The notes under the pieces are model-generated. The model was not told the DNA's origin, did not search any database, and was given only the letters and a program-made list of their open reading frames with translations. DNA of 64,000 nucleotides from the NCBI RefSeq assembly GCF_014356525.2, contig NC_052518.1, positions 102,358,767-102,422,766 on the forward strand. Reading direction: 5' to 3'. This DNA comes from Nilaparvata lugens. Lineage: Eukaryota > Arthropoda > Insecta > Hemiptera > Delphacidae. Positions within the stretch are counted from its first letter, which is position 1. The number at the start of each line of letters is the position of its first letter. This document shows positions 31,290 to 43,320 of this stretch, in pieces. A program made the position numbers and the translations under genes.

Positions 31290-32528
31290 TGGTCTGTTAC
31301 GTGTTGGTGGCAGTTTATTACATTCAGATGTACCATTTGATTTTCAACACCAAATACTGTTACCCAAAAAGCATAAATTTACTAAAGCTTTGATTTTTTC
31401 TATTCATCAAAAATTGTCTCATGCTGGTGTACAAGCCACCACGGCATCCATTCGTCAACGTTTCTGGATATTGTCCACAAGATGTGTCATCAAGGATACA
31501 CTTGTATCAAATGCTTCAGATTTTCACAGATTAAAGCAGAGCAGATTATGGGTCAACTCCCTGCCGCTCGTGTGAATATCAGTTCTCCATTTTTGAATGT
31601 AGGTGTTGATTATATGGGTCCATTTAGTCTTCGTCTAGGTGGCCCCAAATCACGCACATTTTCCAAAGCTCATATAGCTTTGTTTATTTGTATGGCAACT
31701 CGCGCCGTTCACTTGGAAGTGGTAACTGAGCTGTCTACAAAATCATTTCTCGCTGCTCTTTCCAGGTTTGTTTCCATAAGAGGCATTCCTAACTCGATTT
31801 ACTCTGATAATGGCACTGCATTTGTTGGAGCAAACAGTGAATTACAACAGCTCTACAATTTTCTAGCCGATTCTCAAAATCAAGAAGCTATTCAGCGATC
31901 TGCTTCCAACTTACGCATTCAGTGGAATTTCATTCCACCCCATGCCCCGCACTTTGGTGGACTGTGGGAGCGCTCTATTCGTAGCTTTAAAAACATTTTC
32001 AAAGTTGTAACATTGAAACAAATTCTCAATTTTGAGGAAATGTACACTCTCAGCACTCAAATTGGAGCTATTCTAAATTCAAGGCCTGTTGTTCCACTTT
32101 CTGAAGACCCCCATGATCTGGCCTATCTATCACCTGGACATTTTCTCATTGGTCGACCACTTAATGCCCTTCCAGTCAAAACAATCAACTCAAAACACAT
32201 TAATCATATTCATCGTTGGAACAGAATTAATGACATGAATAAGCAATTGTGGGAACGATGGTCACATGAGTACCTTGTGACTCTTCAGAAGAAACACAAA
32301 TGGACATCTTCCTCAGATAATATTAAAATTGGCACTTTGGTTCTGTTGAAAGACCCTGGCACTTCCCCAGCCGCTTGGAGGCTTGGCCGTATAACAAATG
32401 TTGTGAGTGGCTCTGATGGTAAGGTCAGAGTGATCTCTGTGTTCACTGAGTCAGGAGTCTATGAACGCGCTATTTCTAGTGTGGCTCCACTTCCATTTGA
32501 TGATGAAATGGACAACACACTAATCTAA
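31290..32528 (+). pseudogene. BEL/Pao integrase
   Basis: The zinc-binding part lies in one frame to about 31500 (HQKLSHAGVQATTASIRQRF). The core then continues in the frame ending at 32528: VGVDYMGPFSLRLGG (first Asp), YSDNGTAFVGANSELQQL (second Asp) and LWERSIRSFKNIF (Glu) form the DDE triad. A C-terminal segment Trp-Arg-Leu-Gly-Arg-Ile follows. One frameshift lies near 31490-31560. The stop is followed by 60 bases before the right LTR, with no obvious polypurine tract. Confidence 0.85.
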
Positions 32529-32588
32529 CATATTTTTTATTTTTCATTTGTTGGAAAATTCACAAATTTCCCAACAGGGCTCAGTCTA

Positions 32589-33716
32589 TGTTAGATTTCG
32601 TCTGCCGTCCATTCTTCACTTAAGCTTCTTTGTAGTAGTCGCGCTGGCAGTGTTTGAATCTTGGTGCGCTTCCGCTGCCAACTTTACTTTAATCAGCTGA
32701 CTTGTCAGTCGCTCTTGTTTTTCGTCATTCTTTCCTCATTTATAGCTTTAGAATACATAGCATATTTTTTAAAGATTTTCATCGATTGTCCTAATTATGT
32801 TGTTTTCAGGTCTAAACTTTTTAAGCTTGTTTTTTTTGGTTCTGCGTCGTACAACACAGCTTTACCCCCTGCTTCATCTCTCATAAACATTGTTCGTTTC
32901 TTCGCTCCAACTCGCTTTTGTCCAGAGATTATGTAGCTCTGCATTCTTCAAGTTTTGAAACCGTTCTTTTGCACTCAATCTCAATTTTCAGATCACTTTT
33001 CAAATGTTATAAAGTGTCTACATTCAAGTCAACAATCAATCTTGAGTTTTAAACTTCGAAGTCTCAAATTCTCATAACTTTCAATTCAGTGCATTGCAAC
33101 CACACGTTTTCATTTCTACTCAAGTGTTTTTCCAAGTTACTTTGGACTCAGGTTTTTATGGATTTCAATCAAATTGCATCTCTCAAACATTCGTTCTGCA
33201 ATTCTAACTCACTTTTTACAAATTTGAGTTGTGCTCCAAGTTCTTCACATAAGATTGTCTCGCTGTTGCATCACGTTGCACTGTGACTTTACTGCGTCAT
33301 AGCTGTTAGCGACTAATAGCCACATTGTTGCCGCTTTTCTTCCCTTGGAATGACTTCATCATTTTGGATCCTCGCTCAACTCCATGTTTCTCTTGATTCT
33401 TGAGAACATTTGCTCCTCCAGTAGTCCTGCCTCTGCTGCAGCTTCCCATCGACATGTCCGGGCCTGGACATGTCCTATCTCTTGGCACTTTGAAGCTGCT
33501 AATCTTACATTGAGCTAAGTATTTTGTATTAATTTACCTTTTCTTTTACATATACGTACTATCTACTGTTTTTGATTTTCAAAATAGTTAACCTAAAAAT
33601 CAGATTTTATTGACCATTTATTCATTAGGCCATTTTCATTGTCATTTTGAAATTTAGCAACTTGTTTCACATTGCCATTCACTGGCTTAAACCTGAATTA
33701 TCATGTATTTTGTACA
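32589..33716 (+). repeat. BEL/Pao 3' LTR (minimum extent)
   Basis: Matches the left LTR, with an extra 374-bp block at 33113-33486 that has no counterpart there. Beyond 33716 the sequence continues without a left match; it includes a 71-bp tandem duplication at about 33780-33922 (ttacaattttcagcttcaat and ttacaattttcagctccaat). The true LTR end may be as far right as 34774. Confidence 0.7.
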
Positions 33717-34779
33717 CCAAATTTTGTGATCTTTTCAATTATCTTTCATTCTAGTCAAATTTATTACAATTTGACTTTTGATTACAATTTTCAGCTTCAA
33801 TTATTGTGATTCTTAGTTCCATTCCCTTGTTTGGATTTGTAAGAATATTTTTTACAATTTTCAGCTCCAATTATTGTGATTCTTAGTTCCATTCCCTTGT
33901 TTGGATTCGTAAGAATTTTTATCATAAATGTTAACGTTTGGCAATTCCAAGCCTTTTTTTTACAAACTCTAGTTAATCAATTCAATTTTAACAGCCTAAA
34001 TCAATTTGTTCTTAAGTCTATTCTCCAATCTGGACTCACAGGAATTTTTGTAACATTACATAATTATTATCTTTAGTATCTCAGCATTCAAATATTACAT
34101 CTAACTTTGAAGATTAATTCAAGTTTTACAATTAGATTTGATTCAATTATACTTTCATTAACTGCACTATAAGTCATAACTGCATTATAAGTCATTTTCA
34201 AGATTGTATTATCAGTATTGTATTTCTCGTTGAAATTGCATTCCAGTAACATCACTTATATAAATTTTATTAGAAGGTTTTCACACTCAATCTTTTTAAT
34301 ATTTTCTAATACTATAGTTTTCATCTATTTTATTTGAAATTTTGCTTACTTGTAACTACAACTCAGAAGTATTAAGAAACTTTAGCATCACATTGATTGG
34401 TGATTGCTTACATGTAAAAAACATCACATTTTAAAGTGTAGATATTAATTTTTTGGAATTTCATCAATTGCATTATTATTGTCATTCATTCTTGACTCAG
34501 TATATGTTTACTTGCACTTCTAGAACTTTTGTATGTTCAAGTTTAATCTTGCACCAATCTTTGATTTATCAAAATATAATCTTGTATGATTATAAACCTA
34601 TTGTTCTCATTTGGCATTGACCTTTCCTAGTATTCATATTTTAATTAATTTTCCCTAAGCTATCTAGCTACCAGTAACTTTAATGATCGTTTTGCATTAA
34701 ATTTCTGATCAATTTTGAATGTACAACAAATATTTGAAACTTTATGTATGATTGGGTTAGATTCAGAAATAACACTCTT

Positions 34780-35180
34780 AGTTCTTTCATTAATTTATTA
34801 CCAAAGTCCACTGCTCTTTTCATCCAGATCATACAACTCTGATAAATAGTGCACCTGCACAGCTATAGCCGATTACATAAATTGTAGATGACATGTACGA
34901 ATTGGAATAAATAAATGGATAGGAGAGAAGAGTAGACACATAGGTAGAGTTCAATAAAATGAGCTAATCACATATGCAAAAGCTTTCAATCGAAGACGAT
35001 ATTTGAATTTATTTTTTTAATATTGCTACAATACTGATTGTCTCTTAATGATTTGCAGATATCATTCCTACATAATATTTATGACAAACCATGAACAGAA
35101 TGCAATCATACAGAGAGGAATCCTTCCTTTCTAACCAATGTACAAGAAAAACTGTAAATAATATACAGTGCACCAAGACA
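34780..35180. other. AT-rich non-coding stretch
   Basis: No gene is visible between the retrotransposon and the next DINE-like copy. Confidence 0.4.
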
Positions 35181-35185
35181 TTTTT

Positions 35186-35402
35186 ACATTCCTTGCCCTA
35201 TTACCATAGGTAAGGAAAATATTGCTTTCCAAAAAAAATAAGGTACCCTAATTTCATGTTTTCTATACGTTTCATTACTTTCCTTGCCCTATTACCATAG
35301 GAAAGTATTGCTTTCCGAAAAAAATTAAGGTAACCCAATTTCTAAATTTCTATACGTTTCAAGGTCCCCAGAGTCCAAAAAAGTGGTTTTTGGGTATTGG
35401 TC

Positions 35403-35446
<44 letters not shown>

Positions 35447-36122
35447 AGTTTATGTGCGTCTGTGTACACGATATCTCATCTCCCAATTTACGGAATGCCT
35501 TGAAATTTGGAACGTAAGGTCCTTACAATATAGGGATCCGACACAAACAAATTCGATCAAATGCGATTCAAGATGGCGGCTAAAATGGCAAAAATGTTTT
35601 CAAAAACAGCGTTTTTCGCGATTTTCTCGAAAACGGCTCCAACGATTTTGATTTAAGTTATACCTGAAATAGTCATCGATAAGCTCTATCAACTGCCACA
35701 GGTCCCATATTTGTAAAAATGCCAGGAGTTCCGCCCCATGTATGCTAAGTTTGATTTGAGATTCTTGATTATCAAGCTTCAGATACAATTTAAACAAAAA
35801 AATTCGAGTGGAATAGATTGAGCATGAGAATCTCTACAATTAATGTTCAGTAACATTTTCACCTAAAATTAAAAATAAACTCGAAAATCGAGAAAATGTG
35901 ATTATCCAAATGCAAATTATTGGCAACTGTTGATTCTATTGAATGATTCACTATGAAGAGATAGCAGACCTCGTGTGTCTCCAGCGTTATTACCCTGTCA
36001 CCAGCTGGCTCTAATCTTTGAATAGTAGACTTGAGTCTTGAGATGCGCGGGAACACTACCGTAGCGTCAGGTGATCAATTTTCATAACGGCAAGGAAAGT
36101 TGAATGAGTGCGCCACACCAGA
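35186..36122 (+). mobile_element. DINE/HINE-like element, short copy with doubled 5' end
   Basis: A partial 5' end at 35186-35273 is followed by a complete copy beginning at 35277, with a (TG)n tract at 35407-35444. About one 166-bp-type unit (cgattttctcgaaaacggct) is present, and the end is cgccacaccagattt near 36122. More diverged than the other two copies. Confidence 0.75.
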
Positions 36123-36154
36123 TTTGTATGTCTGTATTTCTAATATAAAAAATG

Positions 36155-36305
36155 CAGATCTGTGCATGCGCAGTGAATACTTTGGGATCTGCGCATGGGT
36201 AGTACAAACATTTAAGATTGCACATGCATAGTAGATGGATTTAGATTTAGGCATGTGCAGTAGATAGTTTTAGATTTGCGCATGCGCGAGTAGATGCGCA
36301 CTGCC
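36155..36305. repeat. About five degenerate 30-bp repeats centred on TGCGCATGCGC
   Basis: Successive units contain tgtgcatgcgcagt, tgcgcatgggtagt, tgcacatgcatagt, aggcatgtgcagt and tgcgcatgcgcgagt. The best units match the YGCGCATGCGCR palindrome bound by NRF-1-type factors in animals. Whether they act as regulatory sites is unknown. Confidence 0.6.
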
Positions 36306-36470
36306 CGGAATCATCTCTTGTGTGATCGATAACAATGCAACTATGTATCAACTTAATATGTTTATTTTCGTTCAAGAAATTATTTTTAAATTTTGTTTAT
36401 TATGTAACAAAGTAATTCACTACTGTTGGACAAAGTTTCGTTTCTCAACTGTAGTTGTCTCAACTATGAG

Positions 36471-37671
36471 AAGTTGTATTTGCATTGCATACTGTTATAG
36501 TATTTTTTTCGTGAAAATAAATATGGATTGAATTGAGATGCACTCACTGATTTCAACGGTGATCCAAATTCTTTTCTAGAACTCGGCACAAGTTATTGAC
36601 TACAGCTGGTTCTAGATTGGCAGAATCCACACCACACTGATGAAGTTGTGGCACTTATGTATCAAAAGAAGCCACTTACTCCAGCCACATCCTTGGTCTC
36701 TGCAGTAGCCTGCAAGAAAACAGTTACAGAAAACGTTGGGCTAATGATAACATTAGAAAGAATAGATGTTGATATTACATTGTTATGAAGGATTATTCAT
36801 TTGTCTCACTGCTCTACTCTCATGATTTTCGATGAGTAGATTATAATAATTAATGGAAATTGAGATTCTTATGAGATTAAGTATTTTTATTGATTTACAG
36901 AGCATTGATTCTGGAGAATTGGATTATTATAGATAATTTTTTGGGCTTTTTCAAGCTCACACTCATCTTACGCATCTTACTAAAAAATGTTTTCCTCCAC
37001 CTACTGTTTAAAGTTCTTACTTTACTCCCTGAAACATAATACTAAAGCGTCACTTTTTCGCTCTCAGTTGTAACAAACAGAAGAACACCCTAGGGAGAAA
37101 AAGTGATTCCATTTAAATAACATGGGAAGCATCTCTATTTTAAAAACTTACATTGTAATAGGTAAGAAGGTATAAGCTCAGATGAGGAAGCATATAGAGT
37201 AGTCAGTCATTGAGCCAACTAAATTCAATACCTCAACCAGATTTTATCAACATATGAAATATATGTTTGTATGCTAAAATTATTACAAACTTTATATCAC
37301 TATACTAAAAAAATGTACAAATATTTTTTATATTCCATGCTATTCAAAATACCAGCCAACGAATATTCCTTATTAAGTAATAAAATTTGAAATGGGAACT
37401 TCGTCATAGCTGTAGTTGTGGCGGCCATTGTTGTTACAACTTTTGCTGACAGATAAGCTGTCGGCGGAGAACTGTGATTACAAGCCAGCTGTTTCTGTTT
37501 ACTTTTTAGATTATGTTGTAACACATTGTGTGGTACGTTTTTAAAATTTTTTATTTGCAGTTTTTATAAAAATGTAGGTGGAGGAAAAATGTTGTGTATA
37601 TCACGAGTAGAAAATGCTTTTTCTCCCCCAGGAAAATTGTTGCCTCAAACTTTTCCCTCAGGGAGAAAAAA
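36471..37671 (+). repeat. 1.2-kb direct duplication, right copy
   Basis: Counterpart of 26830-28018 with scattered substitutions and small indels. Ends at the same ccctcagggagaaaaaac. Confidence 0.9.
36548..36709 (-). other. Candidate upstream exon, copy 2
   Basis: Same structure as 26907-27068: acceptor ttttcttgcag, internal GTAAGT after 30 bases (36680-36709) and a distal donor GTGAGT at 36547. The distal donor differs from copy 1 (GTAAGT) but stays functional in form. Confidence 0.4.
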
Positions 37672-37988
37672 CATAAACTAATAATCAAACACAAACTAAC
37701 ACAATAATAACACATAATCTAACACAAACTAATAATCAGCAACGGAATATTTAACATTTATTAAGTGGTTCATGAAGTCAAGGACCGAGCTAATTCGTCT
37801 CAAGAAATATTGATAGCCATTTATTATCATCATTGATGTACCTAACATAATATTAAAGAATGAATTATAGTATAATATTTCCATCAGTAAATCTGATGGA
37901 TGTAATAATTAATTGAAAAGTTCAAAATCGATAAGGATATTTTATACAATAGAAGAGAAATCAATGATTGGTAAATAATTGCACTCAC

Positions 37989-38056
37989 CGATATTTGGGG
38001 TTTGAAGTATTCTGTACTAGAGAGAAGCTTCTTCCATTTTCAATTCGGCAAAATAC
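37989..38056 (-). other. Candidate upstream exon (68 nt)
   Basis: On the minus strand the acceptor gagtttgtttcgcag precedes 38056 and the donor GTGAGTGC follows 37989. One frame is open throughout (VFCRIENGRSFSLVQNTSNP then Lys-Tyr). Spliced to the 30-base exon, that frame soon stops, so an untranslated role is at least as likely. Same strand as the giant LRR gene. Confidence 0.35.
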
Positions 38057-38339
38057 CTGCGAAACAAACTCCAAAATTAGTTATAGAAGTTGATGATTGT
38101 GATTAAATCTGAGAAAAGTAGCAGAGAGTCAAATAATACCTCAGAATATTATATATGTATGACCATTGAATATTCTATTCTATATGACCAAACGCCAATG
38201 TAGAAAAGATATACAGTATTGTATATCTACAAGTATTGAAGATGTCTAAGCTCACAATCAATGTTGATAGAAAGGCTAAACTAGTTAACAAACCTGGGAA
38301 AAATAAATCCGATGTGAATCAAAGTTATTTAACAATAGG

Positions 38340-38790
38340 TGAAACCTTGAAAACCTTGCAACTATGGGAGATCTCATCAGAGAGTGATTGAGATGACGTG
38401 AGGACCTGAGGACGACCTAGCAGCAACTGACAGAGCAGCAACTGAGAAGGGCGCAGGTATTGTTTACTATAGCATGGTGCCACGTGCCACAGGATTAATA
38501 ACCATGGTAACGCACTGTTGCTAGGGAAATTCATCTCGGTGAGATCAATAAATCACAGACATCCAATTGGGGATGGAGATGGAAGGGGATGGATGTGTGC
38601 AGGTATAATGTTTGATGAAGCGCGCATGCGTTTTCAAAAGAGTTTGCCTAGTAACGGACCAACTGACGTCAGAGCGGTTTCTGTAGAAACAGTCGCTTGG
38701 CAACGAATCATCCAGCAACCAATCAATACTTCATTTTCATGTAGATAGATGGATGCGTATGTAGAGTACCTCTCGATGGGGAAATTCTTA
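38340..38790. promoter_or_regulatory. GC-richer promoter-like block, also an inverted-repeat arm
   Basis: Contains ccatggtaacgcactgttgc, a tagggaaattcatctcg segment, gcgcgcatgcg, a TGACGTCA cAMP-response-type octamer and cttggcaacgaatc, in an otherwise AT-rich area. Most of it (38440-38790) recurs inverted at 48565-48880. Parts recur in direct orientation at 40740-40850. Promoter function is inferred only. Confidence 0.4.
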
Positions 38791-38879
38791 TTGCCCCAAT
38801 AATTCTTATTATAGTCAGTTTCTATTGCAATTTTTTCATAAAGCCGCGCTATGGTAACTGAACTTCTGTCCAATTATTG

Positions 38880-39008
38880 TTAAACGACGATCTGGCAACG
38901 TTATGGAGCTACAAAAGGATAGCGCTATCTGCTTTGTCGAATGATAGACAAGGATAGCAACACCAATGTTAAATCAAACACTGTCATTATAATGTGGACC
39001 TCATTATA
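38880..39008 (-). mobile_element. MITE family 1, partial copy C
   Basis: Only one end survives: gatctggcaacgttatgg through gtcattataatgtggacctc to tata at 39008. Confidence 0.6.
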
Positions 39009-39181
39009 ACAGCACTATTCAGAGCTGGAGGAGATCACACATATAATTCATTATCGAAATGGACAACAAAATTCAACCCAATAATATGATACAAATTAAT
39101 TACAGGAGTTTCGATGCTCAAAATGAGGAATAATCATTCAACCTGGAAGAAAAGCAAAATTTATTGAAATGATGTGAAGTT

Positions 39182-39897
39182 AGGAAACGATAGAGCTATC
39201 TGCTTTGTCTAATGACAGACAAGGATAGCAAGGCTGTGCAAAGGCTAAAAATAAACTTTCTACTGGTAATATTTTTCAAAGTTTTTCTATTTGTATATCA
39301 TCAAGCTATCAAAATGAAAACGTTTTCTCAGGAAAACATGTTTTTTGATCATTACTTTTTGAGATATGAGCGCCTAAATTTCAAATGTTTGGGACAGAAC
39401 AATTCAAATTCAGTAAGAGATAAATCCATGGGATTCAGAGGATAAATTCTTCGTGGTATTAATGACTGAATAAAAGAGAAATGTTTTAAAAATATTAATT
39501 TTTGAGAAAGTTATTTAATTTACTGAAAATGATCATAAATAACTAAGAAAAAGTTATTTTTGGTAAAGTGAATAACTTTATAAAAAATTGATATTTTCAG
39601 GAAATTTTTGTTTTATTCAATCATCAATGTCATGAAAAATTTATCCACTAAATCTCATGGATTTATCTCTTATCGAATTTTAAATGTTCAGTCCCAAAAA
39701 TTTGAGCTTTAGGCTCTCATATCTCAAAAAGTAATGATAGGAAAAAAAAGGTTTCTTGAGAAAACTTTTTCATTTTGATAGCTTGATGATATACAAATCG
39801 AAAAACTATGAAAAATATCATCAGTAGAAAGTTTATTTGTAGCCTTTGCACAGCCTTAATCAGGTGCTGACTATATAATGTGAATCTCACTATGGAC
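39182..39897. mobile_element. MITE family 1 fragment split by hairpin MITE family 2
   Basis: A family 1 piece (gatagagctatctgctttgtc through acaaggatagca) at 39182-39229 is interrupted by the hairpin element 39230-39857. A decayed family 1 end (tataatgtgaatctcact) resumes at 39873-39894. This is a nested insertion. Confidence 0.5.
39230..39857. mobile_element. Long-hairpin MITE family 2, copy 1
   Basis: 628-bp nearly full-length palindrome with arms of about 300 bp. The left arm begins AAGGCTGTGCAAAGGCTAAA and the right arm ends with its inverse. Landmarks repeated in both arms are atatcatcaagctatcaaaa, ctcaaaaagtaatgat and gagataaatccatgrgatt. No protein is encoded; the ORFs on each strand mirror each other. 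Confidence 0.85.
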
Positions 39898-40060
39898 AGA
39901 AGCAGACGCGTTTCCATGACAACGCTCGCAACAGGCGCGTGCGCCCAACAGGTCACTTGTTGCGTTGCTAGGGAACTCATCCCCAAGTAATCGATTAAAT
40001 GATACAGCGTTGCTAACAACCCGTTTCCTTGGTGACCTAAGGGGTCTCCTGTTGCGTTGT
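39898..40060. promoter_or_regulatory. GC-richer block with GTTGCTAGGGAAC-type motifs
   Basis: Contains gttgcgttgctagggaactc, gtttccttggtgacc and several gcgcgtgcgcc-type stretches. It resembles the blocks at 38340-38790, 40740-40850 and 48565-48880. Function unknown. Confidence 0.3.
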
Positions 40061-40639
40061 TAACACAAAATAATTTCAATAGACATGCGCATAACCAAAC
40101 TTGATGGAGGGTCGGTCACCCAGTGGGGTAGGGTGACTTCAGCGCTCCAGTGGGAGTTTTGCCAATTACAATGACAAAATTCCTGATTCAAAATTCTAAA
40201 ATTATTGATCAATTGTTCTAAATAATAATAGCATATTGTCATTTAAAAGCAAAAACCTAACCCCTAACTTTTCCACAACCTAACCCTCAACTGACTTCTC
40301 CCTAACCTTAAAAAGTGTAATCTTAACCTTATTAAATATGATACAGTGTTTTGTCAACTATGGTACAGTTACAAAATTTTAAAATGATTGTCAATATTAC
40401 TAGAATAATGCCAAGATAATTGATCCATAAGAATATTGACAAACTAAACAATAACCTTCAAAACTTTCCCTAGCCTTATTAACAGCCAAACCTCCCTTTA
40501 GCCCTTGGCTCATTGCAAGCTGGAGGCCACTACTTGAATCACAGCTCATTAAACCATGAGGATAAGTACTATCGAAAAACAAATATAATGTATCATCACA
40601 GTACTACTAAGGAAGATGTATAACAGACAAATTTGAAAG

Positions 40640-40860
40640 AAACTCACAGGAAAATTGCAGGAATTGTGACTTCAGTTAGGAGGTGCTCTCTGAAAGTGGA
40701 CCGTTTCCAAGCAGCAGCAAGCAGCTAGTGAGCTGGTGAGATGAGAAATTGAGAAAACGCCCGCCCTACCTGTTGCGTAACCATAGAAACGCGCACAGTC
40801 GCTAGGGAAACTCATCTCGAAAGATCAATAAATCACCACACCGTCACGTACTTGCAATAC
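40640..40860. promoter_or_regulatory. Promoter-like block with minus-strand donor
   Basis: GC-richer segment with gtaaccatagaaacgcgcac and gtcgctagggaaactcatct, similar to 38500-38550. On the minus strand a GTGAGT donor lies at 40647-40642, right after this block. It could therefore hold a first, untranslated exon of the minus-strand transcript. Speculative. Confidence 0.3.
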
Positions 40861-41224
40861 ATTTATGAGCGCATGTGCAAAATCACTTATTGATTAATAG
40901 GACCGTTGCTGAGGCTTTTAGTTGCGTCACTCTTTGAGTCTTTGGTACGGCAGTTGACAAAAGCAAAGAAACCAATCTTCTCAAACATCCGCGGTCACAA
41001 TCAGAGCACACCTGGCATCATTAAAATATTCGCAGACAGCAACGGGAGAGGAATAATTCTATGCTATATTCTATCATAAGTTATGAAGGCCAAAAACTGA
41101 GATAAATAATAGATTACAATAGTGTTAACAATAGCAATTTCCTGAAAAATCATAGCGTGCAGTGTTTGCTGTTTTCCACAGTTAATATTCTCCAAGCCAG
41201 GTTGATAATATACCTACAGTTGAG

Positions 41225-41290
41225 GCAAATGAATATGATCAAAAAATTGTATATGATCAAAAAATTGTATATGATCAAAAAATTATACAT
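41225..41290. repeat. 18-bp tandem repeat, 3 copies
   Basis: Three head-to-tail copies of atatgatcaaaaaattgt, the last slightly changed. Confidence 0.85.
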
Positions 41291-41299
41291 TGGGCTTGT

Positions 41300-43320
41300 T
41301 GAGTTGGAACTTTCTATGATTCTCTCTGTAAAGTAGCTTATCTTCCATTCTTACTAGTTGAATCTACATATCTAAACAGTCCAATATGAAAGTTCAGTAG
41401 ATTCTAATGATGAAAGCCATGCAAACATACAAATTAAGGAAGAGTAAGCATGCATAAAAAGTAGGAAAGTCATGAAAGTGTTTTACATTCTACCCTCGTA
41501 ATCACAAGTTGATCATGTAGGATAGAAAATATTGAACATTCAATATTGAAAACCAGATGTACGGTCCATTGGAGATGGAAAATAGCAAAGTAGCCTACCG
41601 TAAAAGAATAATTGAAAGATGATCCATCATCTTCTATTATTTGTTAACACATCGATTCTTCAACTCCACTCGCGTCTTGTCATTCATTACACAAGGGCCT
41701 TAATAGGAACTTTATAAATGGAAGTAAAGCATGAGCAGAATCATACTGGAATTGCAAGGTTGGCAGAAGCTTTTCTTGATGTCAATTAATGTTGATTGAT
41801 ATTGATTTTGATTCGGGCACCAAAAGAATAGATCAATTTCTATTTATATGTTGAAGCATTCAAATTAAATCTATTGAACTAGATTTATGACTTGGCATTT
41901 ACAGATTTAATTGGGCACAGATTTATTATTTGAAAAATGTACCTGATTATCAATGTTATAGTTTCTAGTTCCATTCTAGTTCATTGTGATCGTTGAAGGG
42001 TTGAAGTGAGTAAGTTCAAGTGAATTCTAGTACAAGTATTTTGTGGTTATAATGGGCTCTTCTTTATTTTGTATCGAAGTTTTGCTCCAGTGGAGAAAAT
42101 TGAAAATGTTGGGTTTACATTTTATAAGCTTTAAAGTTAAAGTAATATGAATTAATTCATATTAAAATTAAGTCCAGTATTAATTGATGTTGTATTTCAT
42201 TGTATCGCTTGGTATCAATGTTACATGCACTGTTTACAATTCATCACTATTCTCTCAAGAGTTAGTTTGTTATTAATTTCATGATCTGAAAATTCAAATT
42301 TAAATGCTATTTGGATGACGTTCACATTCCATTGGTTTTTTACAATATTTTTTACATTTAAGAGTCAAGAAATTTAATCCATTTGGAAGTGAAAGGAAAT
42401 CACAGTGCAATTTGAACAGTGGATAGTCACTTTGGAATTCAGTTGCTCAATTCATTTTTCGGCTTGATATTATAAATTTTAATTTGAGTTGATCAGAAAT
42501 TTGCATTATATAATGTTTATATTTCAGTTTGACTAATCTCTTATCACAGTCTCGCTTTCATTTATAAACATGATAATCCTAAATAAGTTGATTACCTTAA
42601 GAATGTAACTTATCTTACGTCGAACTATGTACAATACAAACAATTTTCATTAAATTACTATTATGATGATCATTGGAATTTCTGCCTGTGATTGAGAAAA
42701 AGTCATTTTGAGAGTCTTGAAATTCGTACCTAGAAAAAGTTGCATTATTACTAGAAATTTTGTTATTTGTAATATTTATTATAGGTACTGTACATTCCTT
42801 TTTGTGATTATAGACATTAACTACTTTATTCTAAATCACGATAAAAAATAGGGAAGGGTTATCCCCATCTCACAATTTCCCTATAGTTGAAAAATTAAAT
42901 TTACATAGCATCAATTTGAAAGCTCTGATAATAATGATTGTGAACGGATCTGCAATTCAAGCTTGGTATTGACTGTTCGTGTTCAGTGAGAATAGATAGC
43001 TTCAGAATAATTTGTTCTCACTATATGTGATAATATTGGTAATATTTGGTTAATAATTAAATTATTTAAACCGAATGAGCAACAAATCAATCTACTTTCA
43101 GCTTGAAAATTTTCAACTTATCAGGAGTACAGTGTTATCATAATCATAGGTAGGCCTATCCTTTTATTTTCTTTGTTCACATGATCTGACGATATTCATT
43201 CCATTAGCAAGTGTTTGAATTATAAAGAGTAATCAAACAAGAAAAAACACAAAAAACTATGAGAAGAAATTGCTGTAATCAACTTGGTTGAATCTCGAAA
43301 ATTTTAATATTCAGAATTTA
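41300..43320. other. AT-rich non-coding stretch
   Basis: About 2 kb without a supported gene, RNA gene or recognised repeat. Confidence 0.4.

Larger units (their letters stand above)
28098..34774 (+). mobile_element. Decayed BEL/Pao LTR retrotransposon
   Basis: LTR-like sequence starting TGTTAGATTTCRTCTGCC occurs at 28098 and again at 32589. Between them are the protease tail, reverse transcriptase, RNase H and integrase of a BEL/Pao pol in normal order. Gag and most of protease are deleted: the left LTR-like sequence runs directly into the protease tail near 28860. Pol has several frameshifts and stops. The right limit 34774 is tentative; it rests on a CA end followed by CTCT, which matches the CTCT before 28098. 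The similarity between the two LTR copies itself stops near 33716. Confidence 0.8.

Noticed and set aside
37300..37524. Minus-strand ORF with a well-placed MAATTTAMTKFPF start
   Set aside because: The copy at 27750 stops after about 15 codons, there is no good donor, and the continuation is AT-rich readthrough.
40240..40320. CCTAAC-rich stretch as interstitial telomere repeat
   Set aside because: The insect TTAGG unit is not repeated in register; the matches are scattered and degenerate.
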